Positions 24,706 through 32,474 are shown, counted from the stretch's first letter. The stretch: 38,574 nt of DNA from an uncultured Mycoplasmatota bacterium (GCA_947646095.1 CANSFI010000016.1:1-38574), one strand, 5' to 3'. Notes: generated from the sequence alone by a model not told the origin. Made by a program: numbers and translations.

Positions 24706-25749
24706 TTATTTTAAATTTATATAGTTTGGAATTTCTAAACTTTCACTAACTTTATTATCATAATTTATATTCCACATATCTTTTATAAACTCATAATTAG
24801 TACCTGCATATTTAGTTTTTCTAAATGGTGTTTCTAATAATTTCTGTAAATCTTCTTTCTGTTCTTTATTTAGTTTATCATTTCTATTAAGAGAATGATT
24901 AAAATATTCTGCTTCATCAATTTTAATACAAGCATTAAATTTTTTTCCTTTTGTTTCTTCATCAACAAAATGAAAATGTGGATAACTTTCATAATCTCCT
25001 ACATAAAGATAAATGCTATAACCATTAATACTATCAATTAACCAAGACTCTGTTTCCCAACTATTTAAGTAATCGTGAATATCTTTGATATCCATATCAT
25101 TTCTTTCTGTATATTCTTTTAAAAAATCATAATGTCTTTTAATGAAATCTTGAACTCTTTTAAATTCTTCTTTAGATATTCCTAGTTGAACGTCATATAC
25201 AAGTTTAGGGTTCTCTTTATCAATGCTTACAGTTACATAATCTTCAAATCTTTTATTGTGTTGATGGGTGTTTTGCATAAGTAAAGTATATAAATCTCTT
25301 TCATCATCATACTCATTAACGTCACAATATAGAAATAAATCAACTGGAAGACTAGGATAATCTCTAGCACTTATCCCATTTACGAAGAAACCGTCAATTA
25401 CAGTAGGTTTAAATCTATTAATATCCGTATGTTCCATAATAGAGTAGTCAAAACCAACACCGTTTACTGTATCAATCAATATTTGATACTTTTCTTTAAT
25501 AAAATTTAGTACTTTCTTAAAATCTTTTTCTTTAACATTTAATTTTACTTCTTCTAATAATTTAGGTTTATACTTATCAATACTAATAGGAATTAAATCA
25601 TCTCCAGTAGTATATTTATTATAGTTATTTTGCATATAAATTATTTCTTGTTTATCATTATATTTTAACCATAATGTAATAGGTAGATTAGTGTTAGGGT
25701 AAATCTTACTTCCTTTTTGAACTAATATAATCATTGGTGTAAATTCCAT
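24706..25749 (-). CDS. Element protein with internal repeats and DUF4160-like C-terminus
   Basis: The 347-residue protein contains two related units. Each runs from a strand (LPITLWLKYN; LPVDLFLYCD) through IPISIDKYKPKLLEEVKLNV or VTVSIDKENPKLVYDVQLGI to a helix FKKVLNFIKEKYQIL or FKRVQDFIKRHYDFL, about 105 residues apart. The C-terminal 110 residues (YSIYLYVGDYESYPHFHF, FNACIKIDEAEYF, YEFIKDMWNIN) resemble DUF4160-type proteins, small proteins sometimes paired with antitoxin-like partners. Its ATG lies three bases after the CHC2 zinc-finger ORF, so it is in the same transcript. Function unknown. Confidence 0.6.
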   Translation of the reverse strand: MEFTPMIILVQKGSKIYPNTNLPITLWLKYNDKQEIIYMQNNYNKYTTGDDLIPISIDKYKPKLLEEVKLNVKEKDFKKVLNFIKEKYQILIDTVNGVGFDYSIMEHTDINRFKPTVIDGFFVNGISARDYPSLPVDLFLYCDVNEYDDERDLYTLLMQNTHQHNKRFEDYVTVSIDKENPKLVYDVQLGISKEEFKRVQDFIKRHYDFLKEYTERNDMDIKDIHDYLNSWETESWLIDSINGYSIYLYVGDYESYPHFHFVDEETKGKKFNACIKIDEAEYFNHSLNRNDKLNKEQKEDLQKLLETPFRKTKYAGTNYEFIKDMWNINYDNKVSESLEIPNYINLK

Positions 25750-25752
25750 AAG

Positions 25753-25986
25753 CTAATCACTTCCCAAAAATTTTTCCACTTTTTCATTTGTTTTAACTCT
25801 TTCATAATTCTTCGCAAAAGTTATTACATTACCAGTTGCACCACAACCAAAACATTTATAAATCTGTTTTTTTTGTGAAACAGATAAAATAGGTTTGCTA
25901 TCTTTATGAAAGGGACATATACCAAAATAATTTTTACCTCGTTTTTCTAGTGGTATATAATTTCTAATTACATCAACTATATCAAT
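25753..25986 (-). CDS. DnaG-type CHC2 zinc finger, overlapping the helicase in the -1 frame
   Basis: The 77-residue frame reads IDIVDVIRNYIPLEKRGKNY, then FGICPFHKDSKP, then KQIYKCFGCGATGNVITF. This is the N-terminal zinc-binding domain of bacterial primase (C-P-F-H, C-x-x-C ligands all present). No TOPRIM catalytic domain follows. It begins inside the last codons of the helicase gene, with no ATG, GTG or TTG in frame; an ATT at 25986 is the only candidate. The helicase frame passes through ATA AAA AAA GTA, where a -1 shift on A AAA AAA would enter this frame. Either a fusion protein by slippage, a single-base error in the A run, or an unusual start could explain it. Confidence 0.8.
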   Translation of the reverse strand: MDIVDVIRNYIPLEKRGKNYFGICPFHKDSKPILSVSQKKQIYKCFGCGATGNVITFAKNYERVKTNEKVEKFLGSD

Positions 25987-27188
25987 ACTTTTTTTATTTC
26001 TTCTATTTTATCATTTATCTTTTTCTCACATATTGTTTTTAATTTATTAAATGCAAACTCTAAATCTTCATGCTTATTAAAATATTCTCTAAAATCATAA
26101 AAAAAGTGAATAAAAAATCCTATTGAAACACCATATATTCCAAATGAATTTGCTATGAAAAGTCTGTCTATTGATGTTAACTCGATTGAAAGACATATCG
26201 CCATTTCCCTAGCCTCACTAACTCTATTAACATTTATCTTATTCTTCTCAAGTTTTTTAATACGCATTTTAAGATATTCGCTAGGTATATTATAATAATT
26301 CGCAACTTCTTCTTTAATTATATCTAAAATTTGTTTCTTACATTTTATATCAAGAACTCTTAATTCAGCAGTACACCCTTTTACATAACCTGTTTTTAAA
26401 CTACTTCCTTGTTTATAAGTTAGAGTATCTTTATTAAATAACAATTTTACTGTTCCAGTAGAACCACCAGTATTCTTAGCAACTATTAATTCAATGTCAT
26501 TCAAGTCATAATTAATGTTATAGTAATTCTCTCTATACAAGAATATAACTTTATCCATTTTTTGCATTATTCTTCCGTCATTATCAGTTAATTTATCTTC
26601 TCGCTCTTTTGTATTAGGTACTTTTATATTAGATAAATGCGTATCTACTATATCGGCTTTTTGCGTTATTTCTACGATTTTTTTTAAATCTGTTAAGATA
26701 GGTCTTTTATCTTCTCTTTCCTCTAAATCTCGAGATAATTGTGATAATACTATAACAGGAATATTTAATTTTATTGCCATTTTCTTTAGTTGCTGATATA
26801 CATAACATATCTCATCTATCCATCTATAACCTTTCTCATATCTTCGCCCATCATACTTATTACCAAACACAAGCTGAATACAGTCTATTATCACTAATGA
26901 AAGACTTGATGTCTCTTCACATATTCTTCTCATATCTTCTATTGAAAAACTGCAATCCTCTATAATCTCCACGTTTTTACCTGTCATTATCCATTTTAAA
27001 ATATTTTTACACTTGTCGAATGTAAAGAATAGTATTTTACTATTAGTCTGCGTAGATAAATTATTTACAATGTTATGAGCTAGTGTACTTTTACCCATAG
27101 AAGATCTTCCAGCAATAGTAATTAATTCTCCACCATTTAAACCGCCTATAATATTATCTAAATTTTCATAACCTGTTTTTAAATTCAT
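25977..27188 (-). CDS. DnaB-type ATPase fused to a DnaA domain IV-like DNA-binding region
   Basis: The 403-residue protein has two parts. Residues 1-255 form a DnaB-like RecA ATPase: Walker A GRSSMGKST at 27-35, Walker B LVIIDCIQLV at 98-107, VIVLSQLSRD at 146-154 and NTGGSTGTVKLLF at 239-251. There is no DnaB N-terminal domain. Residues about 286-392 match DnaA domain IV: ILDIIKEEVANYYNIPSEYL, VSEAREMAICLSIELT, IANSFG and a closing helix DLEFAFNKLKTICE. The DnaA signature GRDHTT is not conserved, so DNA specificity would differ. The CHC2 frame follows by -1 shift. Probable helicase/initiator of the element. Confidence 0.75.
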   Translation of the reverse strand: MNLKTGYENLDNIIGGLNGGELITIAGRSSMGKSTLAHNIVNNLSTQTNSKILFFTFDKCKNILKWIMTGKNVEIIEDCSFSIEDMRRICEETSSLSLVIIDCIQLVFGNKYDGRRYEKGYRWIDEICYVYQQLKKMAIKLNIPVIVLSQLSRDLEEREDKRPILTDLKKIVEITQKADIVDTHLSNIKVPNTKEREDKLTDNDGRIMQKMDKVIFLYRENYYNINYDLNDIELIVAKNTGGSTGTVKLLFNKDTLTYKQGSSLKTGYVKGCTAELRVLDIKCKKQILDIIKEEVANYYNIPSEYLKMRIKKLEKNKINVNRVSEAREMAICLSIELTSIDRLFIANSFGIYGVSIGFFIHFFYDFREYFNKHEDLEFAFNKLKTICEKKINDKIEEIKKVLI

Positions 27189-27221
27189 TTTAATTACTTC
27201 CTTTCAATCACTAATTATATA

Positions 27222-27355
27222 AAATTCACCAACCCAACCATTAATGCTAAGGTTCTACCATTTTCCCATTTCATATGTATTTGTCCCTCATCATTAAAGT
27301 ATAATTTCAAATACTTAAATTTATTAAAATCTTTCTCAATTATGTATATTTTCAT
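27222..27355 (-). CDS. Short ORF between helicase units, possibly frameshifted
   Basis: ATG at 27355 opens a 44-codon frame (MKIYIIEKDFNKFKYLKLYF onward). A shift near 27256 would continue as INGWVGEFYIISD, which reads more like protein than the actual ending, so it may be a broken 50-residue gene. AGTGGTTAG upstream belongs to the decayed CHC2 copy. Confidence 0.4.
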
Positions 27356-27358
27356 AAA

Positions 27359-27590
27359 CTAACCACTCCCAAAATATTTATCTACTTTTTCATTAAATTC
27401 AATTATGCCATAATTATTCACAAAATCTATTACATTGCCACTTGCACCACAACTAAAACATTATAAATTTGTTTTTCTTGTGAAATAGATAAAGTAGATT
27501 CGTTACCTTTATGAAAAGGATATATGCCAAATAATTTTTATCTTTTTTTATGAGATATAGTTACCTTGTATAATGTAATCTGTTATTTCT
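27359..27590 (-). pseudogene. Decayed second copy of the CHC2 zinc finger
   Basis: The sequence mirrors the intact CHC2 frame at 25753-25986 but is broken. It reads NYIS then a stop, then GIYPFHKGNESTLSISQEKQ and, after a missing base, CFSCGASGNVIDFVNNYG and NEKVDKYFGSG. The first zinc Cys is replaced by Tyr (IYPFH for ICPFH). Its position after a helicase-like gene repeats the order of the intact unit, so a helicase-CHC2 block was duplicated and this copy lost. Confidence 0.75.
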
Positions 27591-27592
27591 TT

Positions 27593-27778
27593 TTAATGTT
27601 TATACTTTTTTACTTTAACGTAAACACTATCATATTCCTTTTTCTCTAAATAACCAAGTTTTTGCATATCATCATAAGTAGGAATTTTATTTATATCTCC
27701 CCCTGATTTATTAATCATATAATTTGTTATATCTTTAAAAAACTTCTCCAAACTTTCCTCTGGTGTTAATTCTCTCAT
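27593..27778 (-). CDS. Small hypothetical protein
   Basis: The 61-residue product (MRELTPEESLEKFFKDITNY..., then IPTYDDMQKLGYLEKKEYD) is charged and probably helical. AAAGAG precedes the ATG. No family is recognised; it sits between a truncated helicase copy and the decayed zinc finger. Confidence 0.5.
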   Translation of the reverse strand: MRELTPEESLEKFFKDITNYMINKSGGDINKIPTYDDMQKLGYLEKKEYDSVYVKVKKYKH

Positions 27779-27817
27779 ATCAATAATCTCTTTCTAAATA
27801 TATTTAATTTTTCTTAA

Positions 27818-28462
27818 TTATGGAATAACCACTACTACAATATTTTTTACTGTATTTACTATTTTCATTCTGTAATCTTTATTCAAGGATGACTTATTAT
27901 TTTTATTTAAATAACTATCCCTATATAAAAATATAGTTCTATCACTATCTTGTAGTAATGAGATACTTTCTGTTAATTTCAAATGAGAAAAATCTTGATT
28001 TTCGTAGTTGGTCATATCTCTTGTTAATTGAGATAAGACTAATATAGGAACATTTAAATCTGTTGCTATACTTTTAAAAATTTGTGTAATATATTCACGC
28101 TCTTCTAATCTACTACCATTAAAAGATGAAGTATAAATAAGTTGCACATAATCTACTACTATTAAAGATAAATCTGTAGTCGATTCACATTTATTTTTAA
28201 TTTCCTCAATCGTTGTTCTAGGAGTATCTATAATCTCTATATTATCACTTGTTATTCTCTCGTTTAACAAGTCTTTTGGTGTTTCTAGGTTAAAGTATAG
28301 TATCTTATCTTTTGACTGTTTAAACGCATTATTTATTATGTTTAAAGCAAGAGTACTTTTTCCTACACCTGGTCGACTTGCTAAAGTATATAATTTTCCA
28401 TTTTCTAAACCACCTATAACTTTATCTAATTCTTCATATCCTGTTTTTAACATATAAATCAC
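27818..28462 (-). CDS. Truncated second copy of the DnaB-type ATPase
   Basis: The 214-residue frame is closely related to the first 240 residues of the larger helicase (LKTGYEELDKVIGGLENGKL; Walker A SRPGVGKSTLALNI; Walker B LSLIVVDYVQLI; VLSQLTRD; TIFLYRD). It ends KNIVVVVIP just where the intact copy reads KNTGGSTGTV. Shifting frame at that point gives SSGYSIIKKN before a stop, so a single-base loss probably truncated it; the DnaA-like part is gone. It may still fold and bind ATP. Lies directly after the PolC-like gene. Confidence 0.75.
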   Translation of the reverse strand: MIYMLKTGYEELDKVIGGLENGKLYTLASRPGVGKSTLALNIINNAFKQSKDKILYFNLETPKDLLNERITSDNIEIIDTPRTTIEEIKNKCESTTDLSLIVVDYVQLIYTSSFNGSRLEEREYITQIFKSIATDLNVPILVLSQLTRDMTNYENQDFSHLKLTESISLLQDSDRTIFLYRDSYLNKNNKSSLNKDYRMKIVNTVKNIVVVVIP

Positions 28463-28470
28463 TTCTTTCT

Positions 28471-29526
28471 TTAATTACATTCAATATAATTTTCTTTATC
28501 TAAAACGAATAAACACTCACTAACTGCTTGACCTCTACCAAATATAAACTCAATTTTAGAGAAAATATCTATAAAAATATCTTCGCAATTATGTTCTTTC
28601 ATAATTTTTACATATTTATCCCACAAATTTGGATAATTATTCCATTTATTCCTATATATGTAATTTAAGATTTCTAAAGCCATTTCTTTATCAATAGAAT
28701 GGTCTAAAAGATATTCTAAAATATCTTCACGAGTTGCTATTAAATTATTGATATTTATTTTTTCCTCTTTTACTAAATATTCTTGATTGTTTCTCCATAC
28801 ACTAGTACCATGTCCTACACTTTTTACTTTTATGTAATCACTTATTGTTTTAGGTTTTAATATACTAGCAATATCTTTTTCAAAATCAATATTTAAAACA
28901 TTTTCTATATCAACTTTATCATAATCAAATAGGTAATATTTTTCCCCAAATCTAACCGAAATATAATCATTAGTAAAATTTCCATAATTTTCAACTGTTT
29001 CAAAAATATTATTAATATTTAATCTAAAAGTAATATCTTTTTTTTCTTCATATAAAGTAGGTATAAATAAATAATGATTTTCTTCAAGTTGATTTCTTTC
29101 TTCAATCTCACATTTTTCATATGAACCTGCTACTATTCTTAATTTATCATAATAATTTTTTGATATAAAATCAACTAAACTAACAACATCAATACCAATT
29201 AAATCAACATTTATAGTTCTGTCTGTAATCAATTCATATGGTAAATTATATTCTAGGGGATTTACCTTACTTAAACCTAAAACATATAGTAATAATGAAT
29301 TATTAATCATACCTCTAAAATGATAATAAATGTTTTTGTTTTCTTTCTTAAACTTATGTAGAATTTCAATAATGAATAAATAACCTTTCTCATCAAATAA
29401 GTTTATTTCATTATGGCATCTTTTTAAAATTGCTTCTTCATTATATTTCTCGTAATATATTTTATCTAATTCATCAATTAAATAATCTTTTGCACTTAAA
29501 TTTAAATCTTCGTATTTATCCAACAT
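28471..29526 (-). CDS. PolC-derived fingers/palm remnant lacking catalytic DxD
   Basis: The 351-residue protein follows the polymerase core of PolC (Gram-positive replicative DNA polymerase III) in a shortened form. Residues 47-98 (GYLFIIEILHKF, RGMINNSLLLYVLGLSKVNP) correspond to the PolC stretch GFAVIYLISHKL...RGSVGSSFVAT...EVNPL. Residues 104-111 (TINVDLIG) take the place of PDIDLNFSG, so the first catalytic Asp is Asn. Residues 227-272 (TISDYIKVKSVGHGTSVW, ATREDILEYLL) match SGLSHGTDVW and CRDDIMVYLI, and SKIEFIFGRGQAV at 323-335 matches KKIKYMFPKAHAAA. Exonuclease, PHP and downstream parts are missing. Polymerisation is unlikely; a replisome-binding role is inferred. Confidence 0.72.
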   Translation of the reverse strand: MLDKYEDLNLSAKDYLIDELDKIYYEKYNEEAILKRCHNEINLFDEKGYLFIIEILHKFKKENKNIYYHFRGMINNSLLLYVLGLSKVNPLEYNLPYELITDRTINVDLIGIDVVSLVDFISKNYYDKLRIVAGSYEKCEIEERNQLEENHYLFIPTLYEEKKDITFRLNINNIFETVENYGNFTNDYISVRFGEKYYLFDYDKVDIENVLNIDFEKDIASILKPKTISDYIKVKSVGHGTSVWRNNQEYLVKEEKININNLIATREDILEYLLDHSIDKEMALEILNYIYRNKWNNYPNLWDKYVKIMKEHNCEDIFIDIFSKIEFIFGRGQAVSECLFVLDKENYIECN

Positions 29527-29541
29527 TCCTACTCATACTCC

Positions 29542-29952
29542 TTATTCTATTTTCTGTATTGCTCTAACCAATAATAATTTATTTTTTAACATTTCTTTCT
29601 TTATTTTCTTATCATCTTTTACTAATTCTAGAAGTCCTTCATATACAAAATCTATATCTGTTGTAATATTACCATTTATTCTATATTTTTCTTGTAAACG
29701 AATACTTTTAAATAGATTTCCAGTTTCAATAGTATTATTACCAACTACCAAAGCACTTATATTTTCTGTATCATCTCTTATACTAAGGATCATGAATATA
29801 GTATCTTCAAATTCATAAATATTCCTATTATCGATAATTACTTCAAAAGTAACATTTTTATCCTTATCTACGACATTTTCTATTTTCGAGATACGAGTAT
29901 TACTTGGAATATCAGTCTTAATATTTTTATATTTTACTTTACTTTTTATCAT
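29542..29952 (-). CDS. OB-fold protein resembling the PolC OB domain
   Basis: The 136-residue protein is strand-rich. The central segment VTFEVIIDNRNIYEFEDTIF, MILSIRDDTENISALVVG, then FKSIRLQEKYRINGNI and FVYEGLLELV matches the order of the OB domain near the N-terminus of PolC (TLLTFKITDYTNSILVKMF, VKKGMWVKVRGS). It is immediately upstream of the PolC-fingers-like gene (15 bases), so the pair looks like a split miniature PolC without exonuclease. An OB fold alone is common, so the PolC origin is inferred from neighbourhood and motif order. It is probably a DNA-binding partner. Confidence 0.5.
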   Translation of the reverse strand: MIKSKVKYKNIKTDIPSNTRISKIENVVDKDKNVTFEVIIDNRNIYEFEDTIFMILSIRDDTENISALVVGNNTIETGNLFKSIRLQEKYRINGNITTDIDFVYEGLLELVKDDKKIKKEMLKNKLLLVRAIQKIE

Positions 29953-29999
29953 TCATAATCACCCACAATAATTATTAAGTTTTTACCCTGACTCAACAA

Positions 30000-30893
30000 C
30001 TAACTATTAAGTAAATTTATCATTGTTTTAAAATCTCTAGCAGACTTCTGTATAATAGGTGTGTCATGTTTTTCTGCATTAACTATATCTTGGCATTGGT
30101 CTATTACTCTTTGCCATGCATCTATAGGATACTCGGTACATTCACTAGTTCCACCTGAGTTTAAATATTGAATACAATATTTTGCATTTTCAATACTTTT
30201 CTGATGTTTCGCACTTTCTTTTTGAGCCTCTTCTACCATACTAATTTTAAGAACTCCTGCGTAATCATTATATACATTTGGAATATTTAAACCAGAATAT
30301 ACGTCATATATACAACCACCTGGTACTGCTTTACACATATAATTCTTTAAAATATCTTGTTTAATTTCTCTTGAAAGAGAGTTTATTAAACCTGTATTTA
30401 TTCTAGGAGAGATTAAATCATTGCTCCAATAACGAGGTGTAGTTCTATTAAAACCAATAACCTCATTATTTCCATAATAAACAGCATTTCCTTTTATACT
30501 AAGAGTAGGTGTAGGTGTTGAAGTAGGTTGATTGTTTTCTGTTTTATTATTTTCTACCTTATTACTGTTTTCTGTTTTATTACTATTATTTTTCTTAGGT
30601 TGTTCCTTTGATTGATTTTTATCTTCTTTATTACTTTTATTATCATTAACTGATTCTTTATTTTCTTCAACAGGTTTCTCTTCTTTTTCATCTAGTTGTT
30701 CTTCATCTTCATTTATTTTTTCTTCCTCTTTACTTGGGACTTTTTCTTGTTTTTCTTCAACCTTTACATTATCTTTCATATTATTAACTATAATTGGTGT
30801 TGCTACTGCACCACTAACTACAACTGTACCAATTACAATTGAGGCTACTATATGGGTTTTAATCCATGCTCCTATTCCTATTAAAATATTCAT
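30000..30893 (-). CDS. Membrane-anchored exported protein with charged spacer
   Basis: The 297-residue protein has an N-terminal helix (IVASIVIGTVVVSGAVATPI), a long low-complexity Lys/Glu/Asn/Ser spacer (about 40-130), a PTSTPTPT linker and a folded C-terminal part of about 160 residues with four Cys (CKAVPGGC, YCIQYL, SECTEYP, DQCQDI). Orientation suggests the spacer and Cys domain lie outside the cell. No family recognised; it could be a surface or exclusion protein of the element. AGAAGTGA precedes the ATG. Confidence 0.65.
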   Translation of the reverse strand: MNILIGIGAWIKTHIVASIVIGTVVVSGAVATPIIVNNMKDNVKVEEKQEKVPSKEEEKINEDEEQLDEKEEKPVEENKESVNDNKSNKEDKNQSKEQPKKNNSNKTENSNKVENNKTENNQPTSTPTPTLSIKGNAVYYGNNEVIGFNRTTPRYWSNDLISPRINTGLINSLSREIKQDILKNYMCKAVPGGCIYDVYSGLNIPNVYNDYAGVLKISMVEEAQKESAKHQKSIENAKYCIQYLNSGGTSECTEYPIDAWQRVIDQCQDIVNAEKHDTPIIQKSARDFKTMINLLNS

Positions 30894-30962
30894 TTTTAAA
30901 TCACTTCTTTCTTTCTATAATTATAATCTAAAAAATAGATAAGCACACTGGCTAAAAACCAG

Positions 30963-31589
30963 TTACTTATCTATTTCATTTATTAGGTACATAAAAGTTC
31001 CTGATTTTTCATTATTTAAATTACTATATTCTTTCCAATTCATAGTATAAGTTCCTTTTAATGTGATAGGTTCTTCAAAACCATTTTTTGGAGTTTCCCT
31101 TTTCCAATTTAAAGTACCTGTTTTTACTGAATTTTCGTGAACAGAAAACTCCATATACTGAGAGTCTTCTCTTGGTTTATTCATATAAGATAAATCATTA
31201 GTTAAAAACACCGTATAACCTTTTTTAAACAATGGCTCGTTATCTCTAAAATCTTCTATTCTTTTAATATCTTTTACAGCACGATAGCAGTTTTCATTCT
31301 GAGCATTATCACTAGGCAAATCATATTCTATATTATCTACAATACCTTTAAATGATTTCCTTTTATATTTCAACTCAATAGGATAATACTCATTATCCAT
31401 AACTACAACAATATCTATTCCTTTTTTAGTATTAAAAGGTGCTGGATATTCTACTTTAACTCGAACATTATCATACATATCCTGTATAGTATCAACTAAC
31501 TCCTGTCTAAAATCATTCTCATCACGAAATATTTTCTTTCTTTTCCTTAACTCATCTAAAACCAAATATACATTGAAACCTATATCCAC
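30963..31589 (-). CDS. PD-(D/E)XK-type nuclease-like protein
   Basis: The 208-residue protein has the restriction-endonuclease-like core. An N-terminal helix with Glu30 (FRQELVDTI), a strand VRVKVEYPAP, then GIDIVVV (Asp59) and YPIELKYK (Glu72-x-Lys74) form the typical D...ExK active site. The C-terminal half is unassigned. Such proteins are usually DNA nucleases or resolvase-like enzymes, sometimes in defence. The start is GTG with AAGGAG upstream, downstream of a strong leftward promoter and a leader hairpin. It is first in the long operon that includes the PolC-like and helicase genes. Confidence 0.7.
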   Translation of the reverse strand: MDIGFNVYLVLDELRKRKKIFRDENDFRQELVDTIQDMYDNVRVKVEYPAPFNTKKGIDIVVVMDNEYYPIELKYKRKSFKGIVDNIEYDLPSDNAQNENCYRAVKDIKRIEDFRDNEPLFKKGYTVFLTNDLSYMNKPREDSQYMEFSVHENSVKTGTLNWKRETPKNGFEEPITLKGTYTMNWKEYSNLNNEKSGTFMYLINEIDK

Positions 31590-31634
31590 TTTTAAATCAA
31601 CTCCTTACTTTAAATCATAAAATAGTTACCATAC

Positions 31635-31655
31635 AAGCACGTCGCTAACGTGCTT
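31635..31655. promoter_or_regulatory. Leader hairpin
   Basis: AAGCACGT-CGCTA-ACGTGCTT, an 8-bp perfect stem in the 5' leader of the leftward transcript. On the plus strand it is followed by TT only; it could be an operator or mRNA structure. Confidence 0.6.
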
Positions 31656-31664
31656 TTCACACTA

Positions 31665-31694
31665 ATTATACCCTGAAAATGATATAATTGTCAA
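31665..31694 (-). promoter_or_regulatory. Leftward promoter of the replication/nuclease operon
   Basis: Minus strand TTGACA (31694-31689), an 18-base spacer and TATAAT (31670-31665). A plus-strand TATAAT at 31683-31688 abuts its -35, suggesting that the divergent XRE promoter competes. Three ATTTAC words lie at 31697-31723. Confidence 0.75.
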
Positions 31695-31741
31695 CGAATT
31701 TACAGTCAATAATTTACGATATTTACGGAGGTGTATAGGAC

Positions 31742-31954
31742 ATGAGATTAAATTTTAACGATTATGAACCTAATGAAGTCATCCGTATTATTAGAGAATG
31801 GACTGGACTTACTCAAGAAGAATTTGCAAAATCAATCAATAAAAAGAAAAGAACAATACAAGATTATGAGGCAGGAAAGTGCAGATACTATACAGAAACA
31901 CTAAAACAAATCTGTAAAATACATAATATAGAGATAATTATTAACAAGAAATAG
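31742..31954 (+). CDS. Small XRE-family regulator
   Basis: The 70-residue protein is a helix-turn-helix: EVIRIIREWTGLTQEEFAKS, INKKKRTIQDYEAGKCR, YYTETLKQICKIHNIE. GGAGGTG precedes the ATG. It is divergent from the leftward operon promoter, and repeated ATTTAC/GTAAAT words around its start and beyond make it the likely controller of that promoter. Confidence 0.8.
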   Translation: MRLNFNDYEPNEVIRIIREWTGLTQEEFAKSINKKKRTIQDYEAGKCRYYTETLKQICKIHNIEIIINKK

Positions 31955-31991
31955 TTATCTCTTTTTCTTTATTAAAATCACTCCATATAGT

Positions 31992-32111
31992 AAATTCTCT
32001 CGTAAACAATAAAATTTACTGAGTTCTAGGCAAATCAACATATTTATATGATTTAATCAAAATCGCTTGTATATGCTTAAATAAACTATGAATAATCATG
32101 TGTTATAGTAA
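31992..32111. repeat. 120-bp direct repeat, copy 1
   Basis: Ungapped match to 32509-32628, about 104 of 120 bases identical by eye, including exact blocks such as TAGGCAAATCAACATATTTA. Contains AATTTACTGAG and GTAAAC words also found at the XRE promoter. Confidence 0.85.
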
Positions 32112-32165
32112 ATCACTCATAAAAAAAATTAGAAAATCAGTATATTTCTAACTTTTCACTTATTT

Positions 32166-32474
32166 TTACTTCTTTAACCACTTTTTATTAAACTTCTTAT
32201 TAAATTCATCTTCAATATCCTCTAATCTCATAATTTTTCTATCACACAAACACTTAGATATATATTTAAATTTTGGAGTACCACACCTAACAATATTTTT
32301 ATAATATCTTATGAGAGCCTCGGGGGAATTCAATTTATATAGTTGCTGAACCGTACTCCTGATTATACTTGTTGCTTTCTTATCTCCTTGTCTATCAGCG
32401 AAAATCAACGCTCTAGTTAACATATTTTCTCTTATGAAATCTCTTATTTCATCACATTTTAGTTCATTTTTCAT
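32166..32474 (-). CDS. Small hypothetical protein between direct repeats
   Basis: The 102-residue protein is helical and basic (EIRDFIRENMLTRALIFADR, SPEALIRYYKNIVRC, EFNKKFNKKWLKK), with three Cys. No family is recognised. It is enclosed by two 120-bp direct repeats and stands next to the HUH Rep-like gene, so a DNA-binding accessory role is possible. AGAAGTGAT precedes the ATG. Confidence 0.6.
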   Translation of the reverse strand: MKNELKCDEIRDFIRENMLTRALIFADRQGDKKATSIIRSTVQQLYKLNSPEALIRYYKNIVRCGTPKFKYISKCLCDRKIMRLEDIEDEFNKKFNKKWLKK

